A stretch of DNA of 64,000 nucleotides, taken from Carposina sasakii (Eukaryota > Arthropoda > Insecta > Lepidoptera > Carposinidae). This document shows, one piece after another, positions 9,701 through 22,624 of this stretch (the stretch's first letter is position 1; each line of letters opens with the position of its first letter). The notes beneath the pieces were generated by a model that ran no database searches, had not been told where the DNA came from, and was given only the letters and a program-made list of their open reading frames with translations. A program made the position numbers and the translations under genes. The DNA lies in contig CP053160.1 of the NCBI GenBank assembly GCA_014607495.2, positions 13,826,001 to 13,890,000 on the forward strand. The letters are read 5' to 3'.

Positions 9701-12700
9701 AAGCCCGAACCGCCGCTGGTTTATTTACAGGAATGCCTATTACAGTACCACAATGTCTAGAAAGAAAAACATAAAGCGGCGCATCTTTACGTGGTCACGC
9801 TGGCAAACCTGGCTAACATCCAAAGCAATTTTTTACATAATCTAACTTAACCAACTACAGGCCATGCTACTCGTCCGGAAAAAGTTTTATTATTAATAGC
9901 TTCTGCTATATATGCACGATGATAAATGGATTTTTAATGGCAGTTTCATTATAACACATGAACCGATCACGTCACGGTTAAAGCTGAAATTATGAGATTT
10001 TGTCTCTTGAATCTAATAAATGTTTGGACAACAGTTCACGTTCAAAATTCGTTAGGATGTGGAGAAAAAGCAAGTATTTAGTAATTTTATGCCTAGGTTT
10101 GCGTATTACTTGACTAGAATGTAGCAATATATAAAATAGCCAGAATAACAATATATTCTAAGACAAACGATCACTTGCCATAAGAATTAATAAAGTGTCT
10201 CACTATTAGACTTATGTATGATTATGATTTTATAATATAAAGTTCCCTACCTCAAAATATAAGCATCCACGCGATCAATAAACAAACAGATCTAACCATA
10301 ACAAAAGCGATACAATACGAGCCGAACGAAAACTTATCAAACAGTAAACCGAACTGCATTGAGCGCGCTATAAAAACACACATTAACAACTGGGATAAAA
10401 CCCGCTGCACAACAAGACAAAGCAACACTCCACCAACATACATATACATACTATACGAGTATGTACAGCATGTAAGCTAGTTGCACACAGTGCTTAGTAT
10501 GTTATTTAAAGTTCAGATTGCACACTTATCTTACGGAATACTTGAGAGCGTGCAATGAGATTACGGTCACCACATTCAGAGAGAATGCAGTTCTTTGAAA
10601 ATGACGGTGGAATAATTCTAATGTAAGCTTAAACCTTAACTAATCCTATGTTTTTATCTATAATCTTATCTTATCTTACTTGCCATCAGGAAAGATTGTG
10701 TTACTTATTTTTACTACCTTTACTTTAATTGTAATAGGATAAGGACGGTGTCACAGACTTGTCATATAGTCCATACATAACTATATATTTACATAATCCA
10801 TTCATTTATTCCTCCTGATTATAATGATGGAACCGCAACTTCGCTTAAAATACTGATGATGACGAGTTGTTGACTTTATTTCGTTTACTTGCATAGTGAT
10901 TTTTGACATAATTTATTAATGGTGCTGTCGTCACCTAGAGAAGTGGTTCATCAATTTAGGTTATGGATTCACATTTAGCTTTCCCAGGATAATTTCTTTA
11001 CGCAGTACAATAGAATTTTTTTACTTATTTAAGAGTTATAATATAGTGATGTAAATTTCAAGTCCAGTAAACATGACAAGTGTACAAGATAGTGAACACT
11101 TACCTTAGCACAGAGACTCTCATTACTGCTAAAACTTTTCACAAGAAGCAAGAACTTTTTGTTGTTTTGAGGATTGTTAAAATTTCATTCAGATTGTGCA
11201 GGATGTTATTCACTACGATCAAAATTTTATTTCACATAGGTACAACAATAAATTTTATGAAATACAATTATAAGTTAACGTGTGAGTAGGTATGCTATAG
11301 AACATAATGTAAAAATTAAATAAATAATAAATTTGACTAGCATTATTAATAGTCGTTACTGGTATCAATAAACTGTCAAAGGATGTCTTCCCATGGCATC
11401 TCAGGGGGACAAGTCTGCGAGGAGTAGATACTTTCCTTCCCTGCGTAAATATTACAACCTAATTATGTCACAAACATCCTATCCAACCAACAATACAAAG
11501 CATATTTAAAATATTAGCAACTTAGCTCGAATAATATGGACTTTAGCCAATGGGCGCCAAGCTTTAGACCAGCAGCAGGTTCTCATTACTGCAACAATTT
11601 GTCACCAGCGACGCCGCGGTCCCAACTTTACACTAGCGGTACCCTACATGCCTGTTATTTGATGCGTTCCCGCCTTCGTGTTTACTTATTCATACCACTC
11701 CCATCACTTCTCAGGTAACTGGTTGTAAAAAATCGTGTAGGGTTTGCACACATAAATTCACGGTTTGTGCTTAGAATACTTTATTGTGCAGGGATAGAAG
11801 ACACACTGTACATTTTGTTCAATCTTGCATATTGGCATTATAAAAGGTAATTAATACAACTTGTACAATGTTAGCTAACCTTTCTATGTGGGTAGGTACT
11901 ACACTATTTTCACAGGTCCATTTCTATAGCAATAAATATACTGGTGACCGCTAGACAGAATCGTGTGATAAAGATTGGCATCAACTATACTTATATAAAT
12001 CGAGCAGGAGAGTGTGTCATGAGTTCATGACAGGTAGGGTTTGATATCATAAATTCATAGTTCAATGTGAAATTTTTGAAGTCCACCGCTGGGTTTTACT
12101 TTCATATTCCCAACTTGGCGGCAGCTGACGGGTCGTTTTTCGTTCATTTTTCGTCGATTTATTATTTTTCGATCGGTTGCACTAGCGAATTTCTAAGAGT
12201 TTCGTGCTGGGAATGTTTAATCACTTTCTTGAGGATTTACCCAGAATTGAATTTGAAATTAGGATTCCATAGATTAGTTTAGTTAGTAATACATATTTGC
12301 TTAATATTTTTTTTTTATATTATATCTCTCTATATCTAATAATGCGAATCTACCTGTATGCCTTTTGTTCTCTTTAATGTCTTTTGAAACACGATTAAAA
12401 TAATAAAAGACTTTACCGACAGACGTTAACGTAAAAATTATGGTAATTGTGTAAAATAAAACAAGAAACCTGATTATGTACTAAGGAGTGAGGGTCGGAG
12501 GGATCCGTGGGAAACGGCCGTTTACTTTAAATGCACAAAGTTTATACAATGATTACAATCTAGATTTACAGTAATTTGCTACGAAAATTCTAATTAAATC
12601 GAGTTGAAAAGGATAGGAACAGACTCGTAGCCGGCAATGCGTTTACTTACTTACTGTACACAAATAGCCCACAAAAAAATACTAAACACGCGCCGAGTTT

Positions 12701-12831
12701 TTATTATTTATACCTACCTACCTCGTATCTACCTATATGTATAATAAAAATCGGTATTTTATAAATCTTGATATGCACTTCGGGTTTTTTAATCGCCTCA
12801 CAAGTAGGTATATATCTTCTATCTATCTATA
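9701..12831. other. Gene-poor AT-rich interval
   Basis: About 3.1 kb without a supported gene. Open frames of 60-71 codons on both strands lack family motifs, splice-site support or composition bias. A candidate promoter or exon could not be supported. Confidence 0.5.
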
Positions 12832-13125
12832 TCTTCTTAATATATAAAAAATCCGTGTCACTGTGTATGTTCCGAATAAACTCAAAAACGAGTCAACTGA
12901 TATTCATGAAAATTGGCATATATATGTAATTTGGTCCAACTTAGATAATAGGATAGTTATTATTTAAATTAATGGTCTTAATAACTAATAATTAATAAAA
13001 AACTGATCATCAACGTTGGTTGTTGTTATTAATCGTACGTTCCATAAGTCTGCAACAGATGGCGCCTTCTGAATTCTTCTGTCTTTTCTGCAGTCCACGC
13101 GGACGGAGTCGCGGGCGTCCGCTAG
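12832..13125 (+). repeat. Dispersed repeat family B, copy 1
   Basis: Ends in CTGCAGTCCACGCGGACG, GGAGTC and GGGCGTCCGCTAGTA, a 3' block shared with the adjacent copy at 13126 and with 54318-54513. An inverted copy lies at 29362. It includes CAGATGGCG at 13056-13064. It resembles the short non-LTR retroposons abundant in lepidopteran introns. Confidence 0.7.
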
Positions 13126-13323
13126 TAATACATATAATAAAATTGTAACGGATCGATGTTTGTGCACGCTAATCTCAAAAACGGCTGGACCGATTTCGAT
13201 GCAGTTTTCAGGAATATATTGTGACAAGCCCCACTTAACATATAGGCTACTTTTCATCCCGGATAATTTCGACATTTCGTTTTTCTGCAGTCCACGCGGA
13301 CGGAGTCACGGGCGTCCACTAGT
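13126..13323 (+). repeat. Dispersed repeat family B, copy 2, head-to-tail with copy 1
   Basis: This copy starts directly after copy 1 and contains the typical internal block CTGGACCGATTTCGATGCAG. It closes with the same CCACGCGGACGGAGTC end. The pair is a tandem insertion or duplication. Confidence 0.75.
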
Positions 13324-14731
13324 AGGTTTATAAATATATATTTTTGTGTCATTTTTCGAAAATATACTTACAAAAATTTTAAGTCACACCAGCTTTACTT
13401 GGTAGGTTTCAGATCTACAGTGGTATAAACTATTTGCAGTTTTCATCCAAATACCTGCAATACATAGTATTGAATAGAGCTCGATACTGCATAGAAAATC
13501 CGTGGAATTAACTGCATCCCGAACTCCAAGCTCATTATAATAAGCCCCAGAGTATAAATGCCTCATTATCTATCGAAGACAATTGCTATAGATGTAAATT
13601 TGAATGAAAATTCAAAAGAGCACTTAGTTTAAACCCGGAATCGGGCTACTTCAAGTATTAATTGCTTTTCGTGGCTCATTGTAATTCAGATCCAGGGTAG
13701 AGAGATGCAAATTACTCTAAACTTTCCTGCTGCTCCACTTTTCTAACGGGAATATGAAAACTTTCCTGAAAAACAACGCTTGTGGAATAGAAAAGTCTAG
13801 CAGTATTTTATAATGGCAGCAGGTGTGCCAGGGTCTTGCGGCAAAGTGAGTCTATATTTTTTTATTAATTATAAAATTTTGTAGATTATGTAAAACTTGT
13901 AAACCGCTTTTATATAAACAATTGATATCTGTTATTCGTGTTATTAAATATTCAAAAGAAGGTACGATTTCAAAGGTACCATATATTATTTCCGAACATA
14001 CAATTGAGGAATTCAATGATAATAATTTAGTAAAAAAAAAAATTTTATTTATAAAACGATCGGCCATTTACGATGACATCACAATTTTTCCGTACAAATA
14101 AGGACAAATTCTTCAAAAAATACGAATTATAGGCCGAAATACAAAGGGACGGTGAGGTGATCTATTTATGCTTACTTTATTTATTGTACGTAATGGTTAT
14201 TTATAAAAAAAAACATTAGTCAATTTATGATATTTACGCATGAGGACCTAATCATTTTTACCACAAGATTCCGGCATATCTTTTAATACAAAGCAAGTTG
14301 CGTCGGTGCCAGAACGCATTCGAGTGATCTGTATTCTGGCATAATAACTGTTAGTTACGCAGTTCTGAGGCCAATAATGTGTGATAAAAGTATAAATATT
14401 ACTTATACTTAGGCTCTATATTTTTTATATTCTTACAATGTTTGTTATTATCAATGCATGAAATTTTAAACAATTGTAAAAAGAAATGCCTACAGTCAAC
14501 ATTTTTTTAAGTAAACCTTAATACCTAACTGTAATACAAAAAAAATGTTAATTATCTGCATAGAATAGATTTAGTTCATGACACATTGATATACCTAATA
14601 CCTACGATTAATTTCAATATCGACAACATCATGGAAACAATCTCCGTTTTTTTGGAACTCGGTTTAAACGTATCAAGTAACAAATAAAAGTATAATGTTA
14701 TAAAATTATTAATAAAGAAATGGAAAAAATT
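13324..14731. other. Non-coding sequence
   Basis: No exon, RNA or clear repeat was recognised in these 1.4 kb. Several 60-71 codon open frames on the minus strand are composed of low-complexity AT-rich codons. Confidence 0.45.
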
Positions 14732-14800
14732 CCTCACCCGGGTGGGAATCGAACCCACGACCTCTGCATTCCGCGTGTCAGTGCTCTAACCACTGAGCAT
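14732..14800 (-). pseudogene. tRNA-like sequence, degenerate (tRNA pseudogene or SINE head)
   Basis: Read on the minus strand it has a D-arm/A-box block (GCTCAGTGGTTAGAGC) and a perfect T-arm (GTGGG, TTCGATT, CCCAC) forming the B box. The anticodon stem pairs only partly, position 33 is not T, and no 5' acceptor strand complements the CCGGGTG 3' end. It is therefore unlikely to be a working tRNA. Confidence 0.65.
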
Positions 14801-17547
14801 AATAATGTATAATATAAAAGTATAATGATAAACGTGATATTTGTCACTAATGACAATAATTTTATCATTCATTTGAGATAATTTTAATAACCAATTTCCA
14901 AAATATCGCATAGCTCTAACTAAGCAATCAGTCAGTACCTATTATCATGGTACGTAATTATAATAACTTCATTCGTTCATCATAGGACAAAATTTAATCA
15001 GTAGTAAATTACATATGCATTCGTAAATTACCTCAACCATAATATATTCAATAATTTTTATATCGTATTTTATAACTCAGTATACCATATAATAAATAAA
15101 TTATTAAGTACAAAAAAAATAATGGAATTGCTTCATTTTTATACACCTAGATTTTAAAAAATCATTCTCCAAATCCCAAAAGGGTGGTTATAGTTCAGAT
15201 ACTCGTATGTCTACGTAAATACTGGTTAAAACTATGCATTCATATTGACCTAAAAAATTACGAATGTATATGAAGGTTCATAATATCATTCTTTTGTGTT
15301 ATCTCAGATTTCTTTTACAATAAATTACCTCCAACAATACGACCCTAACCTTCTCCCGTCACTACTAATTTTTGAGTAAACAGAAAATCTCGGCTACACA
15401 TTTATCTGCGTTATAAGGCGACCACAAAGCCTTGGGGTGTTTTAAGAAAACCACTTCCACCCCAACGTTTTATCGTATTATAATAATAAATATTCTAAAC
15501 AACAAGCTGTGAGATTGAGGTCTGTTACATGGCTGGCATAGGAGGAAAAGAAGGTTACCAATCTTAAAAATAACAAAATAAAAATATATTTTTTTATGTA
15601 GAGTAAACCAGCATAACGATAGTTATCTATGTCTCATCGCATCCCGTTTCTCTTTATTCCTAAATTATGATTTAAAAACTTTAAAATGAACACAAGCATA
15701 AATAGATACCTTTATACGATATTTGCACTTAATTTTTGCCCTAAAAATAAGCGTGACTGCTGAAAGGCAAGTATATTTTCAAATCTAAGCATTAAGTTTA
15801 CGTTTACTTTAAGTAACCAACTATATTTTGTTGTAAACTTTTGGTGAATATCTACTTATCATCGACTTTAAAATTCACACATATTTGAGTTACGCCCTTA
15901 TTGCTGTAGACAGCGGCACAGGCGTTTGCAGCGGATTCATTTGTCGCACGAAACCAAATTGTTTTTGTTTCATAAAAGGGATTATATTCCCTCCCTCCTG
16001 TGTGTAATTGTATCCCTGATTATCTTCTCAGAATACCTCTAGTACTTATATGAAAGTTAGTGCCATTTATATTGTAGGTAAACCAAGACAAACCTATTTA
16101 TAACTAGGTTCAATTAAAAAAATGTAAATAAGTTTCCTATATATTAAAAAATATATATTGTAAAAAACATGTATACACATCAGCATATGCTGTATAAGTC
16201 CTAATAGGTCTATTCAACGAATAAAGAAAGACAAAAATATGCTTGCGTATTCTTTACCCCACTCTTCTTGGCAATATTACATATAATTCCTATGCAAAAG
16301 TAGCGGATTCTCGTTATTATTTACGCAATAAAACATAAGGAAGACAGTCACGCAGATAATAGTGATATTTTATTAGGTGTTTCGTTATAAAAGTACCCGT
16401 TTCCACGCTTATGTTGTTGTATCAGGCAGGCGACATGCATTTTCGAGGAAGATTTGTATGGATATGACCTAAACTTTTCTTATATTATGTATTCATAATG
16501 AAAACCTTTTGAATATGATACATACCTACTTATTTATATATGTACATACATACCTGCTGGAAAGATTTTCAAAAATTTACTAAGTAAACACAACCTACCT
16601 ATATATGTATATCTTAAAGCTTGTATACCATTAAAGCTGATAATGATGTCCTAAGGCTGTTTGAAAAAAAGAACTAGTTCGCTAGAATCCCCTAAACATA
16701 AATAAGAAGTTTAGCAAACATTGTCAATTTGAGTCCAAAAGTAAAATTCAATACATTTCTGGATACGTATTGATTGCAGAAGTCAGTTAATCCATGGAAA
16801 ATATGTCATACCCGAAAAATACAGTACTATACAGGTGGCCACTTTAGTTATAATCTAAAAAAAAATGCTAATAATAACTAAATCTTTTCTAAAATTAACG
16901 TTTCTAATATGATTCTGTATCCAGGAAATGAAAACAGAGTCATGCGAAACAATATAAAGTTAATAAATATTCATTTCATAATAACCTAATTCAGTCTTGT
17001 GGCGTAATAAAACTAGATCAGTTTAATATAACTAGTAATATCTACGCTATTCTACGAGTACATAAGAAATATAATAACTCTCGTAGCCACGCGCCCCATT
17101 CTCTTATCGTCTTATTAAAATAAATATTCTGAGAGGAGGATATTTTACTGTAACTCCTGCATTCTGTGCTTTTGCTAGGGAAAATTTAATTTTAAAATGA
17201 TGAACATGCAGTTATATTTCGAAGAACTACCTCCGTCTTTTATATTAAATTATTTAGCGTGAAATAACCTTTGGTGCAGAATGGAAAAGTGACTTGGCAT
17301 TTTTCTTTGGATTTGATTTATGGCGGATTATTGTTAATAAAATATAGGTACAGTAGTATATATAATATGATTATCTTTGCATAAAAAGCCATTAAAGTTT
17401 TGGGTAAAATGAATTAGTTATTAGTTGTGAAAGGCGAAAAACATGAAAAACATTAGCCTAAATTTAAATTACACACACTGATGTCAGCTTAGCGTCATGT
17501 GATAGATCTCTTTGAACTCGATAAACATTTTCAATCGTTCGATGACC
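14801..17547. other. Gene-poor AT-rich interval before the tRNA gene
   Basis: About 2.7 kb with no supported gene, RNA or repeat beyond AT-rich simple sequence. Confidence 0.5.
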
Positions 17548-17620
17548 GGGGGCGTAGCTCAGATGGTAGAGCGCTCGCTTAGCATGCGAGAGGTACCGGG
17601 ATCGATACCCGGCGCCTCCA
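17548..17620 (+). tRNA. tRNA-Ala (anticodon AGC)
   Basis: A 73-base cloverleaf without gaps. The acceptor GGGGGCG pairs with CGCCTCC and has discriminator A. The third pair is G3:U70, the identity element read by alanyl-tRNA synthetase. The D-arm is GTAGCTCAGATGGTAGAGC. The anticodon arm is CTCGC-TTAGCAT-GCGAG with anticodon AGC. The T-arm stem CCGGG/CCCGG encloses ATCGATA. No intron. Internal A and B boxes serve RNA polymerase III, and a TTTT run follows within about 12 bases as terminator. All stems are intact, so it is likely functional. Confidence 0.97.
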
Positions 17621-17911
17621 ATTATTACATTTTGTTTTCGTTTTATTTTTATTTTTAATTTTCATATTTAGTTATGACAATAAATAAATTCACGGTACCT
17701 ACATATGTAAAAAAAAGTTATGACAATATGTATATTATAATGATTAATAAAGTTGTGTCCTTTGATTAATGGGATAAGTAAATTTAACAATTTTGGTAAT
17801 AATTTTTTGTAATATTTACAAAAAAAATAACAATAATATTATGTATCATCTATATTAGCTTAAGAAATATGTAGGTACGAGTATTAATTATACATAATTA
17901 ATCAACAAGTT

Positions 17912-19192
17912 TTAAAATGCAGCAATACCCGTAATACATCTGCCTAAAATCAGCGCATGAATATCATGGGTACCTTCATAGGTGTTGACGGCTTCGAGAT
18001 TCAAAACGTGCCTTATTATGTGATATTCGTCCGATATTCCATTTCCACCGAGCATGTCTCTCGCGGCTCTCGCTATCTCTAAAGCTTTACCGCAGCTATT
18101 TCTTTTAATAATTGAGATCATTTCAGGAGCTGCCCTATCTTCATCTTTAAGACGCCCGACTCGGAGACAAGCTTGGTATCCAATATTTATTTCAGTCAAC
18201 ATGTCGGCCATCTTTTTTTGTATTATCTGGTTTGAGGCAAGCGGCTTCCCGAATTGTTTCCTATCTAACGTGTATTGGCGAGCGATTCGCAAACATGTCT
18301 CTGCTGAGCCGAGTGCGCCCCAAGCTATCCCGTAGCGCGCATTATTGAGACATCCGAACGGCCCCTTCAGACCTTCAACGTTAGGCAATAAATTCTCCTC
18401 GGGTACAGTTACATCGTCGAGCAATATCATTCCAGTCACCGATGCCCTCAAAGAAAATTTCCCCGAGATTTTCGGGGTATCTAAACCTTTTGTTACTTGA
18501 GAACGGTCGACAATGAAACCCTTAATTTTGTCCTGTTCATTTTTTGCCCAAACTATCAAAACATCAGCTATTGGCGAATTTGTTATCCACGTTTTAGATC
18601 CAGTTAACGAGTATGTCTTCGATTTAGCATGATATTTGGCTCTGGTGATCAAGCCACCGGCATCACTGCCGAAATCTGGTTCAGTTAAACCAAAACATCC
18701 AACTAATTCGCCTTTAGCCATCTTGGGTAAATATTTTTGTTTTTGTTCTTCAGTTCCGTACATGGCAATAGCTCCCATAGCGAGGCTGCTTTGGACACTT
18801 AAGGCGGATCTGTAAGCGGAGTCTACTGCATCCAATTCTCTGGTAATCAGTCCGTAAGTAACGTAAGAAACACCTGCGCATCCATACCCCTTGATAGTAC
18901 ACCCAAGGGCACCCAACTGGCCCATTTCTTTGAATATATCTTTATCGAAATCTTCATTTCTATGCGCCGCGATTATTCTCGGCATCAACTTTTCGTCGCA
19001 ATAAGTTTTAAAAGAGTCTCTGACAGCCTTTTCTTCTTCATTTAGTTGGCCGTCTAAGTTGAAGGGGTCTTCCCAGTCGAACTTTACCTTGGAATTATTG
19101 GAGCAAGTAGTTGATAATGTTCTTGCACTATTAACATATTTGTATGGCACAGTCAACTGTTTAAGCAAAGATTGAATTAATTTAACCATCAT
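17912..19192 (-). CDS. Gcdh: Glutaryl-CoA dehydrogenase, mitochondrial (426 aa, intronless)
   Basis: This acyl-CoA dehydrogenase oxidises and decarboxylates glutaryl-CoA to crotonyl-CoA in lysine, hydroxylysine and tryptophan breakdown, in the mitochondrial matrix with FAD and ETF as electron acceptor. The first ATG is at 19190-19192, immediately followed by a second; an upstream TTG extension was discarded. Residues 1-35 are basic, without acidic residues, and end in a RTLSTTCS stretch that suits a mitochondrial targeting peptide. [15 protein letters not shown] opens the mature domain. The substrate-binding segment [14 protein letters not shown], the FAD-loop [14 protein letters not shown] (about residue 170), WITNSP, and the C-terminal [16 protein letters not shown] with the catalytic Glu (about residue 405) all match GCDH rather than other family members. 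Length is close to the human enzyme. There is no intron and no frameshift, so it is probably active. Neighbours are a tRNA-Ala downstream and no gene for about 10 kb upstream. Confidence 0.96.
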   Translation of the reverse strand: MMVKLIQSLLKQLTVPYKYVNSARTLSTTCSNNSKVKFDWEDPFNLDGQLNEEEKAVRDSFKTYCDEKLMPRIIAAHRNEDFDKDIFKEMGQLGALGCTIKGYGCAGVSYVTYGLITRELDAVDSAYRSALSVQSSLAMGAIAMYGTEEQKQKYLPKMAKGELVGCFGLTEPDFGSDAGGLITRAKYHAKSKTYSLTGSKTWITNSPIADVLIVWAKNEQDKIKGFIVDRSQVTKGLDTPKISGKFSLRASVTGMILLDDVTVPEENLLPNVEGLKGPFGCLNNARYGIAWGALGSAETCLRIARQYTLDRKQFGKPLASNQIIQKKMADMLTEINIGYQACLRVGRLKDEDRAAPEMISIIKRNSCGKALEIARAARDMLGGNGISDEYHIIRHVLNLEAVNTYEGTHDIHALILGRCITGIAAF

Positions 19193-20942
19193 AAACAATA
19201 TTTTGTATCACTGTTCTAAATTAAATTGTATTCTGTCAGTCACTATCACCGCGTTTCACCACACTGTATTATCAGGTTGTTTACTTAGAGTTTGCCCCCA
19301 AGAATATACGAGTATCGCTCACTTTTCACTTGTTTACTAACTTTTCCCTATCTTTTTCAATTTAGATTCTTATGTTATCATAGATAAACATTACGAAGGA
19401 ACAACACAATTTTTCACAACAAAATAACCTCGCTACTGACCTAGTAACAGTGGCATAACTAAAATACTTCGCTCTGTTGCTACCTTCGTGTTGTATGTAG
19501 TGGTGACGTAACTTGTTTAGGTGTGCGTTTAGTTGTAGAGTGCGTTTCACCGTATTTCCTTTGGATGATGGCGCTAGTTACTGTGTATGTGACCACATTT
19601 TCTGTCACTGCATACAAAAAATGTTAGTTCCGAAATCAGGCGTAGGAGTTATTGTATGAAATGGACTCTACCATAGATGATTATGATAATAGTTTACATG
19701 GTGATACGTCATAGATTAAGGCAAACAGAATTGGTGTACTACTGGTGTACTACTAATCTACTGAAATAGTAGATTTATTAAACTACATACCTATATTATA
19801 ACTGTTACGGAAAAACTGTTATTAGTGAATAATCTCAAGTTCTAATTGTTAATACCTAACTATATAAAAATAATAAGAATGAATATTTTCGTTCTAAGTA
19901 ATGAGATGTGCTTATCATAATATTATTTCATATCTGTAGTCGTGCGTATATACACGTAGGTACGATGGATGAGTGTCAACTTTAAATATACCTATATGTG
20001 TGCGCGTTGTTATCTATGCTTATTTTTAGTTTTAGTAAATAGATCAGCAGTTTAACTAATTGCATCAACCCGTTATTATTAATATGCTTGTTATAGAAGA
20101 ATTATTAATAAGGTCTCGAATAAAAAGAAATAAATAGATACCTCTATTACAAATTACTATGTAATTAAAGCTACACCGCCACGTTTTCAGATTTTCTGTT
20201 TATGAACGGATTTTAATAGAACATAATTCTTATATAATTAATTTAGAATAGAACCGAACCTAATCTAACGACGAAAACTCTATGCCAAAGTTTAATTTGC
20301 TGAGTGAATTTTTGTGAAACTTTCGTAAGGTATAATTTAAGAGGGCGTTCCAGAGCCGTAGTTTTACTTCACCTTTATGTTATGGATTCAGATAGTCCTT
20401 GCCTTACTTAAATCAAGATAGGAACAAGACAAGACAGTAAATATAAACTATAACACTAGACTTAATAAATACGCAAACCAGTATATAACATTACGTTAAC
20501 AAACATCAAAATACGCAATTTAAAAAATTGCCGCTATGGAATTTGAAGGCGGATACCCCGCTCGCTTGGATCAACATGTGCTCACTTGCAAAAAACATTA
20601 GTAAGCACATGTTCATATTAATTTACATTACGGATATAGATAATTTTTGTGTTATTTGGTCAGTTTTCCATTTTTTTGGAGTTATGACACTGTTGTTTTA
20701 AATAAGCGACATTATGGTCGAAACAAATGCCAACTTGGTATAATCTTTAATCATTGTAAACTTATGCTGCTGTAACTACTTATATAAATAATTATTTCTA
20801 TTAAAATTACCTACATACTTTTCAATAAAAAGAAATTCAGTAGGTTACGTGGATTCTACTATAGACTCGCAGTTGAATTTAGGTTTCCCTTATAATCAGA
20901 AAACTAAGATTTCGCTTTCAGCTTTTGTTGCGCTTCAAATGC
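19193..20942. other. 5' flank of the glutaryl-CoA dehydrogenase gene, otherwise empty
   Basis: The first few hundred bases must carry the promoter, but no TATA box or other element stands out. A GATGGCGCTAGTT block is at 19566. Short direct and inverted repeats near 19735-19780 (two copies of GGTGTACTACT, then a small hairpin) are the only structure. No further gene is visible. Confidence 0.45.
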
Positions 20943-21215
20943 TTTTTTAACCGACTTCAAAAAAAGGAGGAGGTTCTCAATTCGTCTGTATGTATAATTT
21001 TTTTTAAATGTATGTTCACCGATATTTCCGTCAATTATAGACGAATTTCAATTTTTTTTTTTGTTAGATAGCGTTCACTTCTGAGGTGATCCCATTTTCA
21101 CCAGGTCAGGATCTGATGATGGGATCCAGGAGAAATCTAGGGCAACCACCGAAAATTGTATGCTCGTATGGTGCTTTTGTTACGTAATCATGTCTTATTC
21201 CGATATATGTTTCAG
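20943..21215 (+). repeat. Dispersed repeat head (TTAACCGACTTCAAAAAAAG type)
   Basis: The block TTAACCGACTTCAAAAAAAG followed by GAGGAGGTTCTCAATTCG is a head sequence I recognise from many lepidopteran repeats. It leads directly into the minisatellite. A related AACCGACTTCAAA segment recurs at 22651, so array and repeat may belong to one element. Confidence 0.6.
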
Positions 21216-21219
21216 GGTG

Positions 21220-22130
21220 TCAACATCTAATGCTGCTGTGCTGATGATGAAGTTACAGAACTCCTTAACGGTTAGGAGTTGGGAGACAGTACTGCAATTG
21301 GTCGATGGAAACTATTTAGTAGTATGTAGGGCTAACGTGTTACTTAAATCAACATCTGATGCTGCTGTGCTGATGATGAAGCTACAGAACAACTTAACGG
21401 TTAGGAGTTGGGAGACAGTACTGCAATTGGTCGATGAAAACTATTTAGTAGTATGTAGGGCTAACGTGTTACTTTAATCAACATCTGATGCTGCTGGGCT
21501 GATGATGGAGCTACAGAACTCCTTAACGGTTAGGAGTTGGGAGACAGTACAGCAATTGGTCGATGAAAACTATTTAGTAGTATGTAGGGCTGACGTGTTA
21601 CTTGAATCAACATCTGATGCTGCTGTGCTGATGATGAAGCTACAGAACAACTTAACGGTTAGGAGTTGGGAGACAGTACTGCAATTGGTCGATGAAAACT
21701 ATTTAGTAGTATGTAGGGCTAACGTGTTACTTTAATCAACATCTGATGCTGCTGGGCTGATGATGAAGCTACAGAACTCCTTAACGGTTAGGAGTTGGGA
21801 GACAGTACAGCAATTGGTCGATGAAAACTATTTAGTAGTATGTAGGGCTGACGTGTTACTTGAATCAACATCTGATGCTGCTGTGCTGATGATGAAGCTA
21901 CAGAACTCCTTAACGGTTAGGAGTTGGGAGACAGTACTGCAATTGGTCGATGGAAACTTTACAGTAGTATGTAGGGCTAACTTGTAGCTTGTGAGGTATA
22001 CTTGAATCAACATCTGATGCTGCTATGCTGATGGTCAAGCTACAGAACTCCTTAACGGTTAGGAGTTAGGGGACAGTACTGCAATTGGTCGATGGAAACT
22101 ATATATGTAGGGCTAACGTGATACTTATAC
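21220..22130 (+). repeat. 129-bp minisatellite, seven copies, with 258-bp higher-order period
   Basis: Unit starts (TCAACATCT) lie at 21220, 21349, 21478, 21607, 21736, 21865 and 22007; the first six steps are exactly 129 bases. A 13-base insertion precedes the last, partial copy. Copies 2 and 4 are identical or nearly so, and copies 3 and 5 differ by about one base, giving a 258-bp dimer as the recent unit of amplification. Because 129 is a multiple of three, one frame encodes the same 43 residues in each unit, interrupted by a TAA in every second unit. No known protein repeat is matched, so I do not call a gene. Confidence 0.95.
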
Positions 22131-22191
22131 AGGTAGGTACTACTCCTGAGATGGCAACGATGATTTCATCGTTAAGGATTTCCTTAAGTAT

Positions 22192-22600
22192 ACAGGATGT
22201 TTTTTCGTTGCCACCCTTAACGAAGGGTACGTACTCTATACATCAAATTAAGTAAGTTTATGCCAAAAAAAATGCTGAGAAACGATGTAAATTTTTTTGA
22301 AACAATTTTTTTATTACTTGATCGGCAAAATTTATAGTGTCCAGTGTTTATGCTAGTTTTTTTTCATAGACAGAAATATTTCTCGTGAAAAATCTTGCTA
22401 CGCGCGTCTATGTGCATTTACGCAGAAAAACGCAGTCTATTTACTCAACTTTGGACCCTAATATTTTGGAAACCATACACTTCCCAGGTATGCTTCCAAG
22501 GAGAAAAATGATCGTGATGATGAGGAGATTACGTAGTTTTCGGGAACGTTGACGACCAAAAATCACCATGTATAAACTAGCATCTATTTAAGTCCACAAC
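22192..22600 (+). repeat. Dispersed repeat family A, copy 2
   Basis: Begins TACAGGATGTTTTTTCGTTG as at 9428. Its second half (TTTGGACCCTAATATTTTGG, then GAAACCATACACTTCCCAGG) matches the copy at 53420-53470. This is the best overall representative of the family in the window. It separates the minisatellite from the foldback element. Confidence 0.8.
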
Positions 22601-22624
22601 GCATTAACACAACTAAAAATCGAG

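Noticed and set aside
14732..14800. Functional tRNA gene
   Set aside because: The anticodon stem and acceptor do not pair and position 33 is not T, although the T-arm is perfect.
19193..19198. Two-codon N-terminal extension of glutaryl-CoA dehydrogenase
   Set aside because: It would start at TTG; the first ATG is at 19190-19192 and fits a targeting peptide.
21220..22130. CRISPR-like array
   Set aside because: The 129-bp units are contiguous without unique spacers, and the genome is an insect; it is a minisatellite.
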